DNA of 64,000 nt from Klebsiella grimontii (GTDB lineage: Bacteria > Pseudomonadota > Gammaproteobacteria > Enterobacterales > Enterobacteriaceae), in contig NZ_FZTC01000019.1 of NCBI RefSeq assembly GCF_900200035.1, positions 124,001-188,000 of the forward strand. Direction: 5' to 3'. Below the pieces are notes generated by a model, which saw nothing but the letters and a program-made list of their open reading frames with translations, did no database searches and was not told the DNA's origin. Below are positions 31,864 to 40,284 of this stretch, piece by piece. The stretch's first letter is position 1; every line of letters starts with the position of its first letter. Both the position numbers and the translations under genes were made by a program.

Positions 31864-32730
31864 ATGGCTTACGGGACTTTCGAAACATTGCGTCAAAAAA
31901 ATGCCGTGCTGCGCGAGACGGTGAAGCTCAACTCCGGTATTCAGCTGGCGGCATGGTATAACAATCTTGATACTATTACGGTACAAAGCGACCACCATAC
32001 CCTGAGTCTGTATATTGCCGATGGCTACGAAAGTTACCAAAAAACGCCCCACGGCTGGAAAAACGGCGGCGGGCCGGACCGTTTCTGCTTGATGCCAAAA
32101 GGCGATGAGAGCACCTGGGATATCCGCGGCGATCTCTCTTTTGTACATCTTTACTGCACCGATGAACACCTGCGCCGGGTAGGCGAGCAGATTTGGGATC
32201 GCAGCCCGGCCTCGTTCACGCTGCAGGAAAAAACGTTCTCCAGCGATGACAAAATCACCGCTGTCTATCGCCAGTTTCTTCTCGACAACGACTGGCAGCA
32301 GCAGGCGAATCAGCTGACGTTGAGTTCGGCCAGCACGCTGCTGCTCACTCACCTGATTCAGCACTATTCGAACGTCCAGTGGCGTCTACCGACGGTGACC
32401 GGCGGGCTGGCGCCGCACGTCTTGCGCAATCTGCTGGCATGGATTGAGGAGCATCTGGATCGGCCGCTCACCCTCGCCGATCTGGCGCAGGAAGCGGCGC
32501 TGAGCGAATACCATTTTGCGCGGATGTTTCGCCAGTCGATGAAGATGGCGCCGCATCAGTACGTGATGCAGCGCCGGATGGTGAAAGCGCAGGAGTTGAT
32601 TTACTGCAGCCAGATGTCGTTAACCGATATTGCGATGGCCTGCGGGTTTAGTACGGCCAGCCACTTTAGTCACCGGGTGAAAAGCGCCACCGGCCTGACG
32701 CCATCGCAGCTACGCGCGGCGCAGCGTTGA
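31864..32730 (+). CDS. AraC-family transcriptional regulator
   Basis: A 288-residue regulator with a variable N-terminal sensor domain and a C-terminal double helix-turn-helix (residues 190-285: LTLADLAQEAALSEYHFARM and MSLTDIAMACGFSTASHFS). GTGTGAAGGGCT precedes the start. It is divergent from the EamA exporter, its likeliest target. Its last 21 bases overlap the end of the convergent benE-type gene, so the two transcripts must be antisense at their 3' ends. Confidence 0.9.
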   Translation: MAYGTFETLRQKNAVLRETVKLNSGIQLAAWYNNLDTITVQSDHHTLSLYIADGYESYQKTPHGWKNGGGPDRFCLMPKGDESTWDIRGDLSFVHLYCTDEHLRRVGEQIWDRSPASFTLQEKTFSSDDKITAVYRQFLLDNDWQQQANQLTLSSASTLLLTHLIQHYSNVQWRLPTVTGGLAPHVLRNLLAWIEEHLDRPLTLADLAQEAALSEYHFARMFRQSMKMAPHQYVMQRRMVKAQELIYCSQMSLTDIAMACGFSTASHFSHRVKSATGLTPSQLRAAQR

Positions 32731-33876
32731 GAGCAAAACGTAGCTGACGCCGCCGAGAACCAGTCCCCAAAATGCAGAACCGACACCGCCCAGCGTCACG
32801 CCGCTGGCGGTGACCAGAAAAGTCACCACCGCCGCATCGCGCTCACTCTCCTGATTCAACGCCTGAAACAGACTGCCGCTGATGGTACCGAGCAGCGCCA
32901 GCCCGGCAAGCATCTGGATCCACGCCATTGGCAGCGCCGACATCAGCGAGGTGATAGAGCCGCCAAATATCCCCGCCAACAGGTAAAAAACGCCCGCCGC
33001 CGCTGCCGCGAGCCAGCGCTTTTGCGGGTACGGATGGGCTTCCGGGCTCTGGCAAATCGCAGCCGTTATCGCGGCGATGCAGATCGAGTAGACGCCAAAG
33101 GGCGACAGCAGCAGCGCCAGGCCGCCGGTGGCGACAATCAGCGGCGAAACCGGGACCCGGTAGCCCGAGGCCTGAAGGGTGGCGAATCCGGGGGCGTTTT
33201 GCGACGCCATGGTGACGAGGAAAAACGGCACGCCGACGCTGAGCAACAGCGCTGGCGTAAATTCAGGCGCAATCCAGGACGGAGCGACGAAGCTGAAAGC
33301 TATTTGTGACGTTGTCACTTCTCCGCTAAACCCGGCTACCGCGCCGCCTGCCAGCAGGGCGGCCACCACCGCGAAGCGGGGAAGCCAGACTTTGCACAGC
33401 AACCAGACGGCGAACATACTGCCGCAGAGCAGCAAATTTCCCTGCAGGCTGGCGAAAGCCTGCATGCCGAAGCGCAGCAAAATCCCGGCCAGCATCGCCG
33501 CCGCCAGCGAATGAGGGATGATTTTCATTAGCCTGGCAAAGATGCCGGTGACGCCGCAAAGCACGATTAAGGCGTTGGCAAAAATAAAGACGCCAACCGC
33601 CTGGGAGAGTGTGACCCCCTGCAGGCCGGTGACCAGCAGCGCGGCGCCTGGCGTCGACCACGCGGTCAGGATGGGCACCTTCCGCCACAGGGTGAGCGCC
33701 AGCGTACTGACGCCCATCCCCAGGCCTAAGGCGGTCATCCAGCCCGCGATTTGCGAAGCATCGGCGCCCGCCGCCGCCGCGGCCTGCCAGATGATCGCCG
33801 CGGAGCTGGCGTAGCCGACCAGTACGGCAACGAAGCCGGCCAGCAGGGTCGGGAAAGGGAGAGTAAAAGAGCGCAT
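32710..33876 (-). CDS. ydcO: YdcO, BenE-family benzoate/H+ symporter-like protein
   Basis: A 388-residue inner-membrane protein of the BenE family, about 11-12 helices. PTLLAGFVAVLVGYASSAAI, TAWSTPGAALLVTGLQG and PLFLVTMASQNAPG-like FFLVTMASQNAPGFA match E. coli YdcO throughout. BenE of Acinetobacter imports benzoate; the E. coli substrate is unproven. ATG 33876 follows AAGG and matches the E. coli N terminus; the frame extends 14 codons further but through the promoter. A perfect 20-base palindrome lies 42 bases upstream, a probable operator. Confidence 0.9.
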   Translation of the reverse strand: MRSFTLPFPTLLAGFVAVLVGYASSAAIIWQAAAAAGADASQIAGWMTALGLGMGVSTLALTLWRKVPILTAWSTPGAALLVTGLQGVTLSQAVGVFIFANALIVLCGVTGIFARLMKIIPHSLAAAMLAGILLRFGMQAFASLQGNLLLCGSMFAVWLLCKVWLPRFAVVAALLAGGAVAGFSGEVTTSQIAFSFVAPSWIAPEFTPALLLSVGVPFFLVTMASQNAPGFATLQASGYRVPVSPLIVATGGLALLLSPFGVYSICIAAITAAICQSPEAHPYPQKRWLAAAAAGVFYLLAGIFGGSITSLMSALPMAWIQMLAGLALLGTISGSLFQALNQESERDAAVVTFLVTASGVTLGGVGSAFWGLVLGGVSYVLLSTLRRA

Positions 33877-33917
33877 GGTTGTGCCTTGTGCGTTATAACG
33901 GTCGATATAATTTAGCA

Positions 33918-33937
33918 TTGTGCGCTATAGCGCACAA
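33918..33937. promoter_or_regulatory. Perfect 20-base palindrome upstream of ydcO
   Basis: TTGTGCGCTATAGCGCACAA reads the same on both strands. It stands 42 bases before the ydcO start, where an operator would be expected. SutR, encoded two genes away and next to ydcO in E. coli, is the obvious candidate ligand, but no binding data support it here. Confidence 0.65.
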
Positions 33938-34068
33938 CCGGCTTTGTTTGGGTTCTGCGCTGGGGACGGCGGGGTGGGACAGAACAAGCGAGGCTATCCG
34001 ATCTTGACATTACCGAGCGAAACGCAATAGATATCTCTGCAAATCAATCACCAGGGAAACAAGCCACC

Positions 34069-34494
34069 ATGGTTACGACCAGAACAGCGAAGGAGGTCGA
34101 TGCGCCCGGCCTGCTCGTGCTTTTTCAACAGCTCGGCTATTCAGTAGATTTAGACAACCTGCAATCCTCATTACGGGAATATAATCCCTGCCGCTACGCG
34201 TTGATTGCCGAGGTAAAAGAACGCTTATCCGGGGTGATTGTGGTGAACCTGATTGAACCGATGCATGAAAAAGGACGCTGGGGGCTAATTTCGGCGCTGG
34301 TGATTGATGAGTCGTGCCGGGGCATGGGAGTGGGGCGAATATTACTGGCTGAAGCCGAACGGATCGCTGCCGCCAGCGGTTGTAGCCAAATTGAACTCTC
34401 CAGCAGCGAACGACGAGAACAGGCGCATAAGTTTTATCAGAACAACGGCTATAAAGAAGTCAGAAAACGCTTTTTAAAATCGCTTATCTCATGA
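34069..34494 (+). CDS. GNAT-family N-acetyltransferase
   Basis: A 141-residue single-domain GNAT protein. ISALVIDESCRGMGVGRILLAEAE contains the acetyl-CoA P-loop (RGMGVG), and SSERREQAHKFYQNNGYKE is the C-terminal GNAT motif B. The substrate is not recognisable. CAGGGAAACAAGCC precedes the start. It sits between ydcO and sutR, which are adjacent in E. coli, so it is an insertion relative to that order, and it may share a transcript with sutR 94 bases on. Confidence 0.87.
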   Translation: MVTTRTAKEVDAPGLLVLFQQLGYSVDLDNLQSSLREYNPCRYALIAEVKERLSGVIVVNLIEPMHEKGRWGLISALVIDESCRGMGVGRILLAEAERIAAASGCSQIELSSSERREQAHKFYQNNGYKEVRKRFLKSLIS

Positions 34495-34557
34495 AAGCCA
34501 GAAGGGTTGTGAAAACGCCTACTCGGTTAGCCCCTGTAGAATCAGACGAATGCGCGT

Positions 34558-34563
34558 ATAATT
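34558..34563 (+). promoter_or_regulatory. Probable -10 element of sutR
   Basis: TATAAT with a weak -35 (CTGTAG) 17 bases upstream. It gives a short leader holding GGGAGG before the sutR ATG at 34589. Confidence 0.5.
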
Positions 34564-34588
34564 CCCGCAGAGATGATTGGGAGGTTGA

Positions 34589-35125
34589 ATGGATATTGCG
34601 CAACACCTGTCGGCAACGTTAAAAACGCAGCGTCAGCTGCGCGGCTGGAGCCTGTCGCGCCTGGCGGAAGAGACCGGCGTGTCGAAGGCGATGCTGGGCC
34701 AGATTGAACGCAACGAATCGAGTCCGACGGTGGCGACGTTATGGAAAATCGCCACCGGGCTTAACGTGCCGTTTTCCGCCTTTATCGTTGCCGATGACGC
34801 CGTCGAACCGACGGCTTTTGATCCCCAGCAGCAGGCCATGGTGGTGACGCCGCTCTTCCCGTGGGACCCGGTGCTGCGTTTCGACCACTTCTCCATTACC
34901 CTTGCCCCCGGCGCGCTGAGCGAGTCAACGCCGCATGAGCAAGGGGTTATCGAACATGTGGTGGTGATTAGCGGCGTGCTGGATCTTTGCCTGCAGGGGG
35001 CGTGGCTGACGCTGCAGCCCGGTGAAGGGCGGCGCTTCGCCGGCGATTTAGCGCACGCCTATCGCAATAGCGGGGCGCAGACCGCCCATTTCCATTCGCT
35101 GATCCACTATCCGAAAGAGAAATAA
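34589..35125 (+). CDS. sutR: XRE-cupin regulator SutR (YdcN)
   Basis: A 178-residue regulator, the same length as E. coli SutR, which controls sulphur-utilisation genes. The N-terminal helix-turn-helix (QRQLRGWSLSRLAEETGVSK, then MLGQIERNESSPTVATLWKIA) is nearly identical to E. coli, and a cupin domain (residues 100-175, STPHEQGVIEHVVVI and AHFHSLIHYP) follows. GGGAGGTTGA precedes the start. ydcO and a 20-base palindrome lie nearby. Confidence 0.93.
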   Translation: MDIAQHLSATLKTQRQLRGWSLSRLAEETGVSKAMLGQIERNESSPTVATLWKIATGLNVPFSAFIVADDAVEPTAFDPQQQAMVVTPLFPWDPVLRFDHFSITLAPGALSESTPHEQGVIEHVVVISGVLDLCLQGAWLTLQPGEGRRFAGDLAHAYRNSGAQTAHFHSLIHYPKEK

Positions 35126-35149
35126 AAAAGCCGCGAGCAAACTCGCGGC
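35124..35149 (-). terminator. Minus-strand terminator-like hairpin after sutR
   Basis: GCCGCGAG-CAAA-CTCGCGGC with six A on its plus-strand left side. Read on the minus strand it is a stem followed by a U-run, so its best orientation is leftward although both flanking genes run rightward. It may still stop sutR transcripts weakly. Confidence 0.6.
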
Positions 35150-35351
35150 CAGGCAAATGACTGAGACAGCAAATCACAACGTGACGAGGAAAATCCGGAA
35201 TACGTGATGACTCTATCCTCAGGCGCTTTTTCTGGGAAATATCTTTTCCTTCAATGCTTTGCTAAAAACTGAAAATTCCTCCCGCCGCGGCGATGGAAAA
35301 TGTTTTGGTCTGTGCCCAGTTCTGACTACAATAGCCGCCATTTCGACCCCC

Positions 35352-35357
35352 TATAAT
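35352..35357 (+). promoter_or_regulatory. Probable -10 element of rlhA that overlaps an upstream ATG
   Basis: CCCCCTATAATGG contains a consensus TATAAT. Transcription would begin near 35364, so the in-frame ATG at 35356 cannot be translated from this promoter and the ATG at 35374 is the likely start. Confidence 0.5.
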
Positions 35358-35373
35358 GGATAACGACGAGCGT

Positions 35374-37338
35374 ATGCGCCTGCAAAACCATCATCTTGAA
35401 CTACTGAGTCCCGCCCGCGATGCCGGGATCGCCCGTGAAGCGATTTTACACGGCGCGGATGCGGTCTATATCGGCGGGCCGGGCTTTGGCGCGCGCCACA
35501 ACGCCAGCAATAGCCTGAGCGATATCGCCGACCTGGTACCGTTTGCCCATCGCTACGGCGCGAAAGTGTTCGTGACCCTGAACACTATTCTTCATGATGA
35601 TGAACTGGAACCGGCGCAGCGCCTGATAACCGACCTGTATGAAACCGGCGTGGACGCGCTGATTGTCCAGGACATGGGGGTGATGGAGCTGGATATTCCG
35701 CCGATAGAGCTGCACGCCAGCACCCAGTGCGATATCCGCAGCGTCGAGAAAGCGAAGTTTCTCTCTGACGTCGGCTTCAGCCAAATCGTGCTTGCCCGCG
35801 AGCTGAATCTTCAGCAGATCAAAGCGATTTACGATAATACCGACGCGACCATTGAATTCTTTATCCACGGCGCGCTGTGCGTGGCCTATTCCGGGCAGTG
35901 CAATATTTCCCATGCCCAGACCGGGCGCAGCGCCAACCGCGGCGACTGCTCGCAGGCCTGCCGTCTGCCCTATACCCTGAAAGATGACCAGGGCCGCGTG
36001 GTGGCGTACGAAAAGCATCTGCTGTCGATGAAGGACAACGATCAGACCGCCAACCTGGCCGCGCTGATCGATGCCGGGGTGCGCTCCTTCAAGATTGAAG
36101 GCCGCTACAAAGATATGAGCTATGTGAAGAACATCACCGCGCACTATCGCCAGATGCTCGACGCCATTATTGACGATCGCGGCGACCTGGCCCGCGCCTC
36201 GTCGGGGCGGACCGAACACTTCTTTGTCCCGTCGACGGACAAGACCTTCCATCGCGGCAGCACCGACTATTTTGTCAATGCGCGCAAAGGCGACATTGGG
36301 GCTTTTGATTCACCGAAGTTTATTGGCCTGCCGGTGGGTGAAGTCCTGAAAGTCGGCAAAGATTTTCTCGACGTTGAGGTGAGCGAAGCGCTGACCAACG
36401 GCGATGGCCTGAACGTGATGATTAAACGTGAAATCGTCGGCTTTCGCGCCAATACGGTGGAGAAAACCGGCGAAAATCGCTATCGCGTATGGCCGAACGA
36501 GATGCCCGCGGATTTATACAAAGTGCGTCCGCACCAGCCGTTAAACCGCAACCTCGATCATAACTGGCAGCAGGCGCTGCTGAAAACCTCCAGCGAGCGC
36601 CGCATCGCCGTCGATATCGAGCTGAGCGGCTGGCAGGAGCAGCTGGTCCTGACGATGACCAGCGAAGAGGGCGTCAGCGTCACCCACACGCTGGACGGCG
36701 AGTTTGCCGAGGCGACCCAGGCGGAGAAAGCGCTGGCGAACCTGCGCGATGGCGTGGCGAAGCTTGGCCAGACCCTTTACTATTCGCGCAACGTCGAGAT
36801 TAACCTGCCGGGCGCGCTGTTTGTACCAAACAGCCTGCTGAACCAGCTGCGCCGTGAAACGGCTGAAATGCTCGATGATGCCCGTCTGAAGGCCGTGGCG
36901 CGCGGCAGCCGCAAGCCGGTTTCCGTTCCGCCGCCGGTCTATCCGGAAACGCATTTGTCGTTTCTGGCTAACGTTTACAACCACAAAGCGCGCGAGTTTT
37001 ATCAACGTTACGGCGTACAGCTGATCGACGCCGCCTATGAAGCCCACGAAGAGAAGGGCGATGTGCCGGTGATGATTACCAAGCACTGCCTGCGCTTTGC
37101 CTTCAACCTGTGTCCGAAACAGGCCAAAGGCTCGATTAAGAGCTGGAAAGCGACGCCGATGCAGCTCATCCACGGTGATGAAGTGCTGACGCTGAAGTTC
37201 GATTGCCGGCCGTGCGAAATGCACGTGGTCGGTAAGATAAAAAATCATATTCTGAAAATGCCGCTGCCGGGCAGTATCGTGGCGTCCGTGAGCCCCGATG
37301 AGCTGATGAAAACGCTGCCGAAACGCAAGGGCGCCTGA
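35374..37338 (+). CDS. rlhA: 23S rRNA 5-hydroxycytidine synthase RlhA (YdcP)
   Basis: A 654-residue U32-family protein (E. coli 653) that hydroxylates C2501 of 23S rRNA. HHLELLSPARDAGIAREAIL, ADAVYIGGPGFGARHNASNS and GRYKDMSYVKNITAHYRQML are near-identical to E. coli. Conserved cysteines (CVAYSGQCNISH, RGDCSQACRLPY, and CLRFAFNLCPKQ with CRPC) probably bind an iron-sulphur cluster. Start 35374 is chosen because the earlier ATG lies inside a TATAAT box. It converges with yncJ, 11 bases between stops. Confidence 0.95.
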   Translation: MRLQNHHLELLSPARDAGIAREAILHGADAVYIGGPGFGARHNASNSLSDIADLVPFAHRYGAKVFVTLNTILHDDELEPAQRLITDLYETGVDALIVQDMGVMELDIPPIELHASTQCDIRSVEKAKFLSDVGFSQIVLARELNLQQIKAIYDNTDATIEFFIHGALCVAYSGQCNISHAQTGRSANRGDCSQACRLPYTLKDDQGRVVAYEKHLLSMKDNDQTANLAALIDAGVRSFKIEGRYKDMSYVKNITAHYRQMLDAIIDDRGDLARASSGRTEHFFVPSTDKTFHRGSTDYFVNARKGDIGAFDSPKFIGLPVGEVLKVGKDFLDVEVSEALTNGDGLNVMIKREIVGFRANTVEKTGENRYRVWPNEMPADLYKVRPHQPLNRNLDHNWQQALLKTSSERRIAVDIELSGWQEQLVLTMTSEEGVSVTHTLDGEFAEATQAEKALANLRDGVAKLGQTLYYSRNVEINLPGALFVPNSLLNQLRRETAEMLDDARLKAVARGSRKPVSVPPPVYPETHLSFLANVYNHKAREFYQRYGVQLIDAAYEAHEEKGDVPVMITKHCLRFAFNLCPKQAKGSIKSWKATPMQLIHGDEVLTLKFDCRPCEMHVVGKIKNHILKMPLPGSIVASVSPDELMKTLPKRKGA

Positions 37339-37349
37339 TAACGAAATCG

Positions 37350-37583
37350 CTACTGGTAGTGATGCATTTTCGGTTTTCGCGCATTCTGCCAGCGGTGATG
37401 TTCGCGCAGGTCGGAGGCGGCTTCTTCCGCCTGGCTGCGCAGTTCATCGCTATCGGCTTCGTGCTGTAACTGCTGTTCGAGACTCTGTACCGGGAAGAAA
37501 TCGTGCCCTTGTTTGCGGGCCAGCACGTGCCCGGAAAACAGGGCGCACACCAGCAGTAACGTCGAAACGCTTCTCCTGAACAT
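37350..37583 (-). CDS. yncJ: Small secreted protein YncJ
   Basis: A 77-residue protein with a signal peptide (FRRSVSTLLLVCALFSGHVLA). The mature part QLQHEADSDELRSQAEEAAS and REHHRWQNARKP corresponds to E. coli YncJ (76 residues). In E. coli, yncJ is reported as a stress-responsive gene in the Cpx/envelope set, but its function is unknown. ATG 37583 gives a proper signal peptide and has GGAAAAAGAG upstream; an ATG four codons earlier lacks a ribosome site. Confidence 0.85.
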   Translation of the reverse strand: MFRRSVSTLLLVCALFSGHVLARKQGHDFFPVQSLEQQLQHEADSDELRSQAEEAASDLREHHRWQNARKPKMHHYQ

Positions 37584-37697
37584 CTCTTTTTCCATGCTAT
37601 CGGCGAATGGGGTTACTATGCCCGGAATGGGTTGAGTTTATCTCTGCGGTTATCAAAGAAGAGAAAAGCCTTTGTCAGCGGCAGCTGACGGAGGGCG

Positions 37698-37726
37698 AAA
37701 AAAAGCCCGACGGCGTGCCGTCGGGC
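37698..37726 (-). terminator. Terminator of the cioAB operon
   Basis: On the minus strand GCCCGACGGC-AC-GCCGTCGGGC is followed by seven U. Confidence 0.94.
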
Positions 37727-37751
37727 CGAACTCACAACGATACGCGCGCGA

Positions 37752-37877
37752 TCACGATTTCAATCCGGCGGCCGTCATCAGCAGCCGAAATCCCATGCTC
37801 ACCGCCGCCAGCGCCAGCACGCTGCCTCCCCACAGAGCGACCATCCATAATGTCCGCTTAAGCCATACTCGTTGCAT
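37752..37877 (-). CDS. 41-residue DUF2474-type third subunit of the CIO-type bd oxidase
   Basis: Begins MQRVWLKRTLWMVALWGGSV; one membrane helix (about 11-35) with basic N terminus. The W-x-x-x-L-W-x-x-S-V-L-A-L pattern fits DUF2474, the small subunit encoded after cioAB in many proteobacteria. It corresponds functionally to CydX of the E. coli bd-I oxidase but is a different family. Its start overlaps the cioB stop as TGATG, so translation is coupled, and the operon terminator follows 26 bases later. Confidence 0.85.
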   Translation of the reverse strand: MQRVWLKRTLWMVALWGGSVLALAAVSMGFRLLMTAAGLKS

Positions 37878-38887
37878 CAGTGATACCCCTCGCCGTGTTG
37901 AACTTTGCCGCGAAAAACGTAGTAGCTCCAGAAGGTATAGCCGAGGATCACCGGCAGAATCAGCAGCGCGCCGACCAGCATAAAGCCTTGACTTTGCGGC
38001 GGCGCGGCGGCCTGCCAGAGGGTAATGCCCGGCGGAATAATATGCGGCCAGATACTGATCCCCAGTCCGCTAAAGCCGAGAAAGATCAGCCCCAGCGTAA
38101 GAACGAACGGTAGCAGGTGGCTGGCGCTGTTGTGAAGCGCTCGCCATAGCCAGGCGCTTATCGCCGCGACCAACAGCGGCACCGGCAGCAGGAAGAACAG
38201 GTTAGGTAAGCTAAACCAGCGCTCGGCGATGGCCGGCTGCGCCAGTGGCGTCCAGATACTGATGGCGACGATTGCCGTCAGCAGCGCCAGCAGCAAACCG
38301 CGCGCGGTGACGCGCATATTGTGGTGCAGCGCATTCTCGCTCTTCATCACCAGCCAGCTGGCCCCCAGTAGCGCATAGGCAATGCACAACCCCAGGCCGC
38401 AGAACAGGGTAAACGGCGTCAACCAGTCAAACATTCCGCCGCTGAAGCTGCGGCCGTTGACCGCGAAGCCGTTGATCACCGCGCCGACGACCATCCCCTG
38501 GGTGAAGGTGGCCAGAATCGACCCGCCCATAAAGGCGCGATCCCAGAACGGGCGGTGCGATGGCGTCGCGTTAAAGCGGAATTCAAAGGCGACGCCGCGG
38601 AAAATAAGCCCGATCAGCATCAGGGTGAGCGGGATCGCCAGCGCGTCGATAATCACCGCATAGGCCAGCGGAAACGCGCCGAACAGGCCCGCGCCGCCGA
38701 GTACCAGCCAGGTCTCGTTGCCATCCCAGACCGGCGCGACGCTGTTCACCATGACGTCGCGGTCGGAAGCGTCCCGCGTGGTAGCAAATAAAATGCCGAT
38801 GCCCAGATCGAAGCCGTCCATCACGATATACATCAGGGTGGCGAAGACGATAATCACAAACCAAATAACCGATAAATCGATACCCAT
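37877..38887 (-). CDS. cioB: CIO-type cytochrome bd oxidase subunit II
   Basis: A 336-residue inner-membrane protein with about eight to nine helices. It is shorter than E. coli CydB/AppB (about 379) and of the length of Pseudomonas CioB. DGFDLGIGILFATTRD, NSVAPVWDGNETWLVLGGAGLFGAFPLAYA and the C-terminal SQGFMLVGALLILPVILGYT are family motifs. It pairs with CioA; start and cioA stop overlap as TAATG. The operon is not present at this site in E. coli K-12. Confidence 0.93.
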   Translation of the reverse strand: MGIDLSVIWFVIIVFATLMYIVMDGFDLGIGILFATTRDASDRDVMVNSVAPVWDGNETWLVLGGAGLFGAFPLAYAVIIDALAIPLTLMLIGLIFRGVAFEFRFNATPSHRPFWDRAFMGGSILATFTQGMVVGAVINGFAVNGRSFSGGMFDWLTPFTLFCGLGLCIAYALLGASWLVMKSENALHHNMRVTARGLLLALLTAIVAISIWTPLAQPAIAERWFSLPNLFFLLPVPLLVAAISAWLWRALHNSASHLLPFVLTLGLIFLGFSGLGISIWPHIIPPGITLWQAAAPPQSQGFMLVGALLILPVILGYTFWSYYVFRGKVQHGEGYH

Positions 38888-40284
38888 TACCAGGACTCCT
38901 TCTGCTGTGCATGATCGGTAGCGGCGGAAAGGGGGCGCGCTGGCGTCCCTGACGCGGGCGGCTGCGCTTCCTGCGGCCCTTTGCGAATCAGACGCAGCAT
39001 ATAGCTATAGCCGACGCCGAATACCGAACCGTAGACGACGATAAACGTCAGCAGACTGATCGACATATGCAGGTCGCCGTGCGCCGAGACGGCATCCGCG
39101 GTGCGTTGTACCCCGTAGACAACCCACGGCTGGCGGCCCACCTCGGTGGTCACCCAGCCCGCGAGGATAGCGATAAGTCCCGATGGCCCCATCCACAGCG
39201 CAAAGCGTAAAAAGGGTCTGGAATGATACAGGCGACCGCGATAGCGCAGCCATAGCGCCAGCGCACCGAGCAGGATCATCAGCATCCCTAGCCCGGCCAT
39301 CAGGCGGAAGGACCAGAATACGATGGTGGCGTTAGGCCGATCTTCCGCGGCGAACTCCTTCAGCGCGGGCACCTGTTTATCCAGGCTGTGGGTGAGGATC
39401 AGGCTGCCGAGGGCCGGGATTTCCAGACCATAGCGGGTACGCTCCTGCTGCATATCCGGCCAGCCGAACAGCAGCAGCGGGGTGGGCTCACCGGGGATAT
39501 TTTCCCAGTGGCCTTCAATCGCCGCGATCTTCGCCGGCTGGTGCTTGAGCGTATTCAGCCCGTGCATATCGCCAATCATGGCCTGAATGGGGGCGACAAT
39601 CAGCGTCATCCACAGCGCCATGGAGAACATCGCGCGAACGGCGGGCGTATTGTTGCCCCGCAGCAGGTGCCAGGCTGCCGAGGCGCCGACGAACAGCGCG
39701 CTGCTGAGAAAGGCCGCCACCGACATATGCAGCAGGCGGTAGGGGAATGACGGGTTAAAGATCACCGCGAACCAGTCCACCGGCACCACCTGGCCATTGA
39801 CGATCTCAAACCCCTGCGGCGTTTGCATCCAGCTGTTGGAGGCGAGGATCCAGAAGGTGGAGATAATCGTCCCCAGCGCGACCATACAGGTGGCGAAGAA
39901 GTGCAGGCCCGGCCCGACGCGGTTCCAGCCGAATAGCATGACGCCGAGGAATCCGGCTTCCAGGAAGAAGGCGGTCAGGACTTCATAGGTCAGCAGCGGG
40001 CCGGTAATGCTCCCGGCAAACTCGGAGAACCCGCTCCAGTTGGTGCCAAACTGGTAGGCCATCACCAGGCCGGAGACCACCCCCATACCGAAGTTGACGG
40101 CGAATATTTTCGACCAGAAGTGGTACAGCGAGCGCCAGGTCGGGTTTTTCGTTTTTAACCATAAGCCTTCGAGTACCGCCAGGTAGCTGGCTAATCCGAT
40201 GGTAATGGCGGGGAAGATAATATGAAATGACACGGTGAAAGCGAACTGGATCCGCGCCAGGTGAAATGCATCAAGACCGAACAT
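38887..40284 (-). CDS. cioA: CIO-type cytochrome bd oxidase subunit I
   Basis: A 465-residue quinol oxidase subunit that carries the three haems and the quinol site. His21 (FTVSFHIIFPA) is the conserved haem ligand near the N terminus, followed by NFGMGVVSGLVMAYQFGTNW, and GWVTTEVGRQPWVVYG closes the Q-loop region. It lacks the long Q-loop insertion of E. coli CydA (522 residues), as do cyanide-insensitive CioA proteins. Quinol oxidation to water without a proton pump supports respiration at low oxygen or with terminal-oxidase inhibitors. GGAG precedes the start. Confidence 0.94.
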   Translation of the reverse strand: MFGLDAFHLARIQFAFTVSFHIIFPAITIGLASYLAVLEGLWLKTKNPTWRSLYHFWSKIFAVNFGMGVVSGLVMAYQFGTNWSGFSEFAGSITGPLLTYEVLTAFFLEAGFLGVMLFGWNRVGPGLHFFATCMVALGTIISTFWILASNSWMQTPQGFEIVNGQVVPVDWFAVIFNPSFPYRLLHMSVAAFLSSALFVGASAAWHLLRGNNTPAVRAMFSMALWMTLIVAPIQAMIGDMHGLNTLKHQPAKIAAIEGHWENIPGEPTPLLLFGWPDMQQERTRYGLEIPALGSLILTHSLDKQVPALKEFAAEDRPNATIVFWSFRLMAGLGMLMILLGALALWLRYRGRLYHSRPFLRFALWMGPSGLIAILAGWVTTEVGRQPWVVYGVQRTADAVSAHGDLHMSISLLTFIVVYGSVFGVGYSYMLRLIRKGPQEAQPPASGTPARPLSAATDHAQQKESW

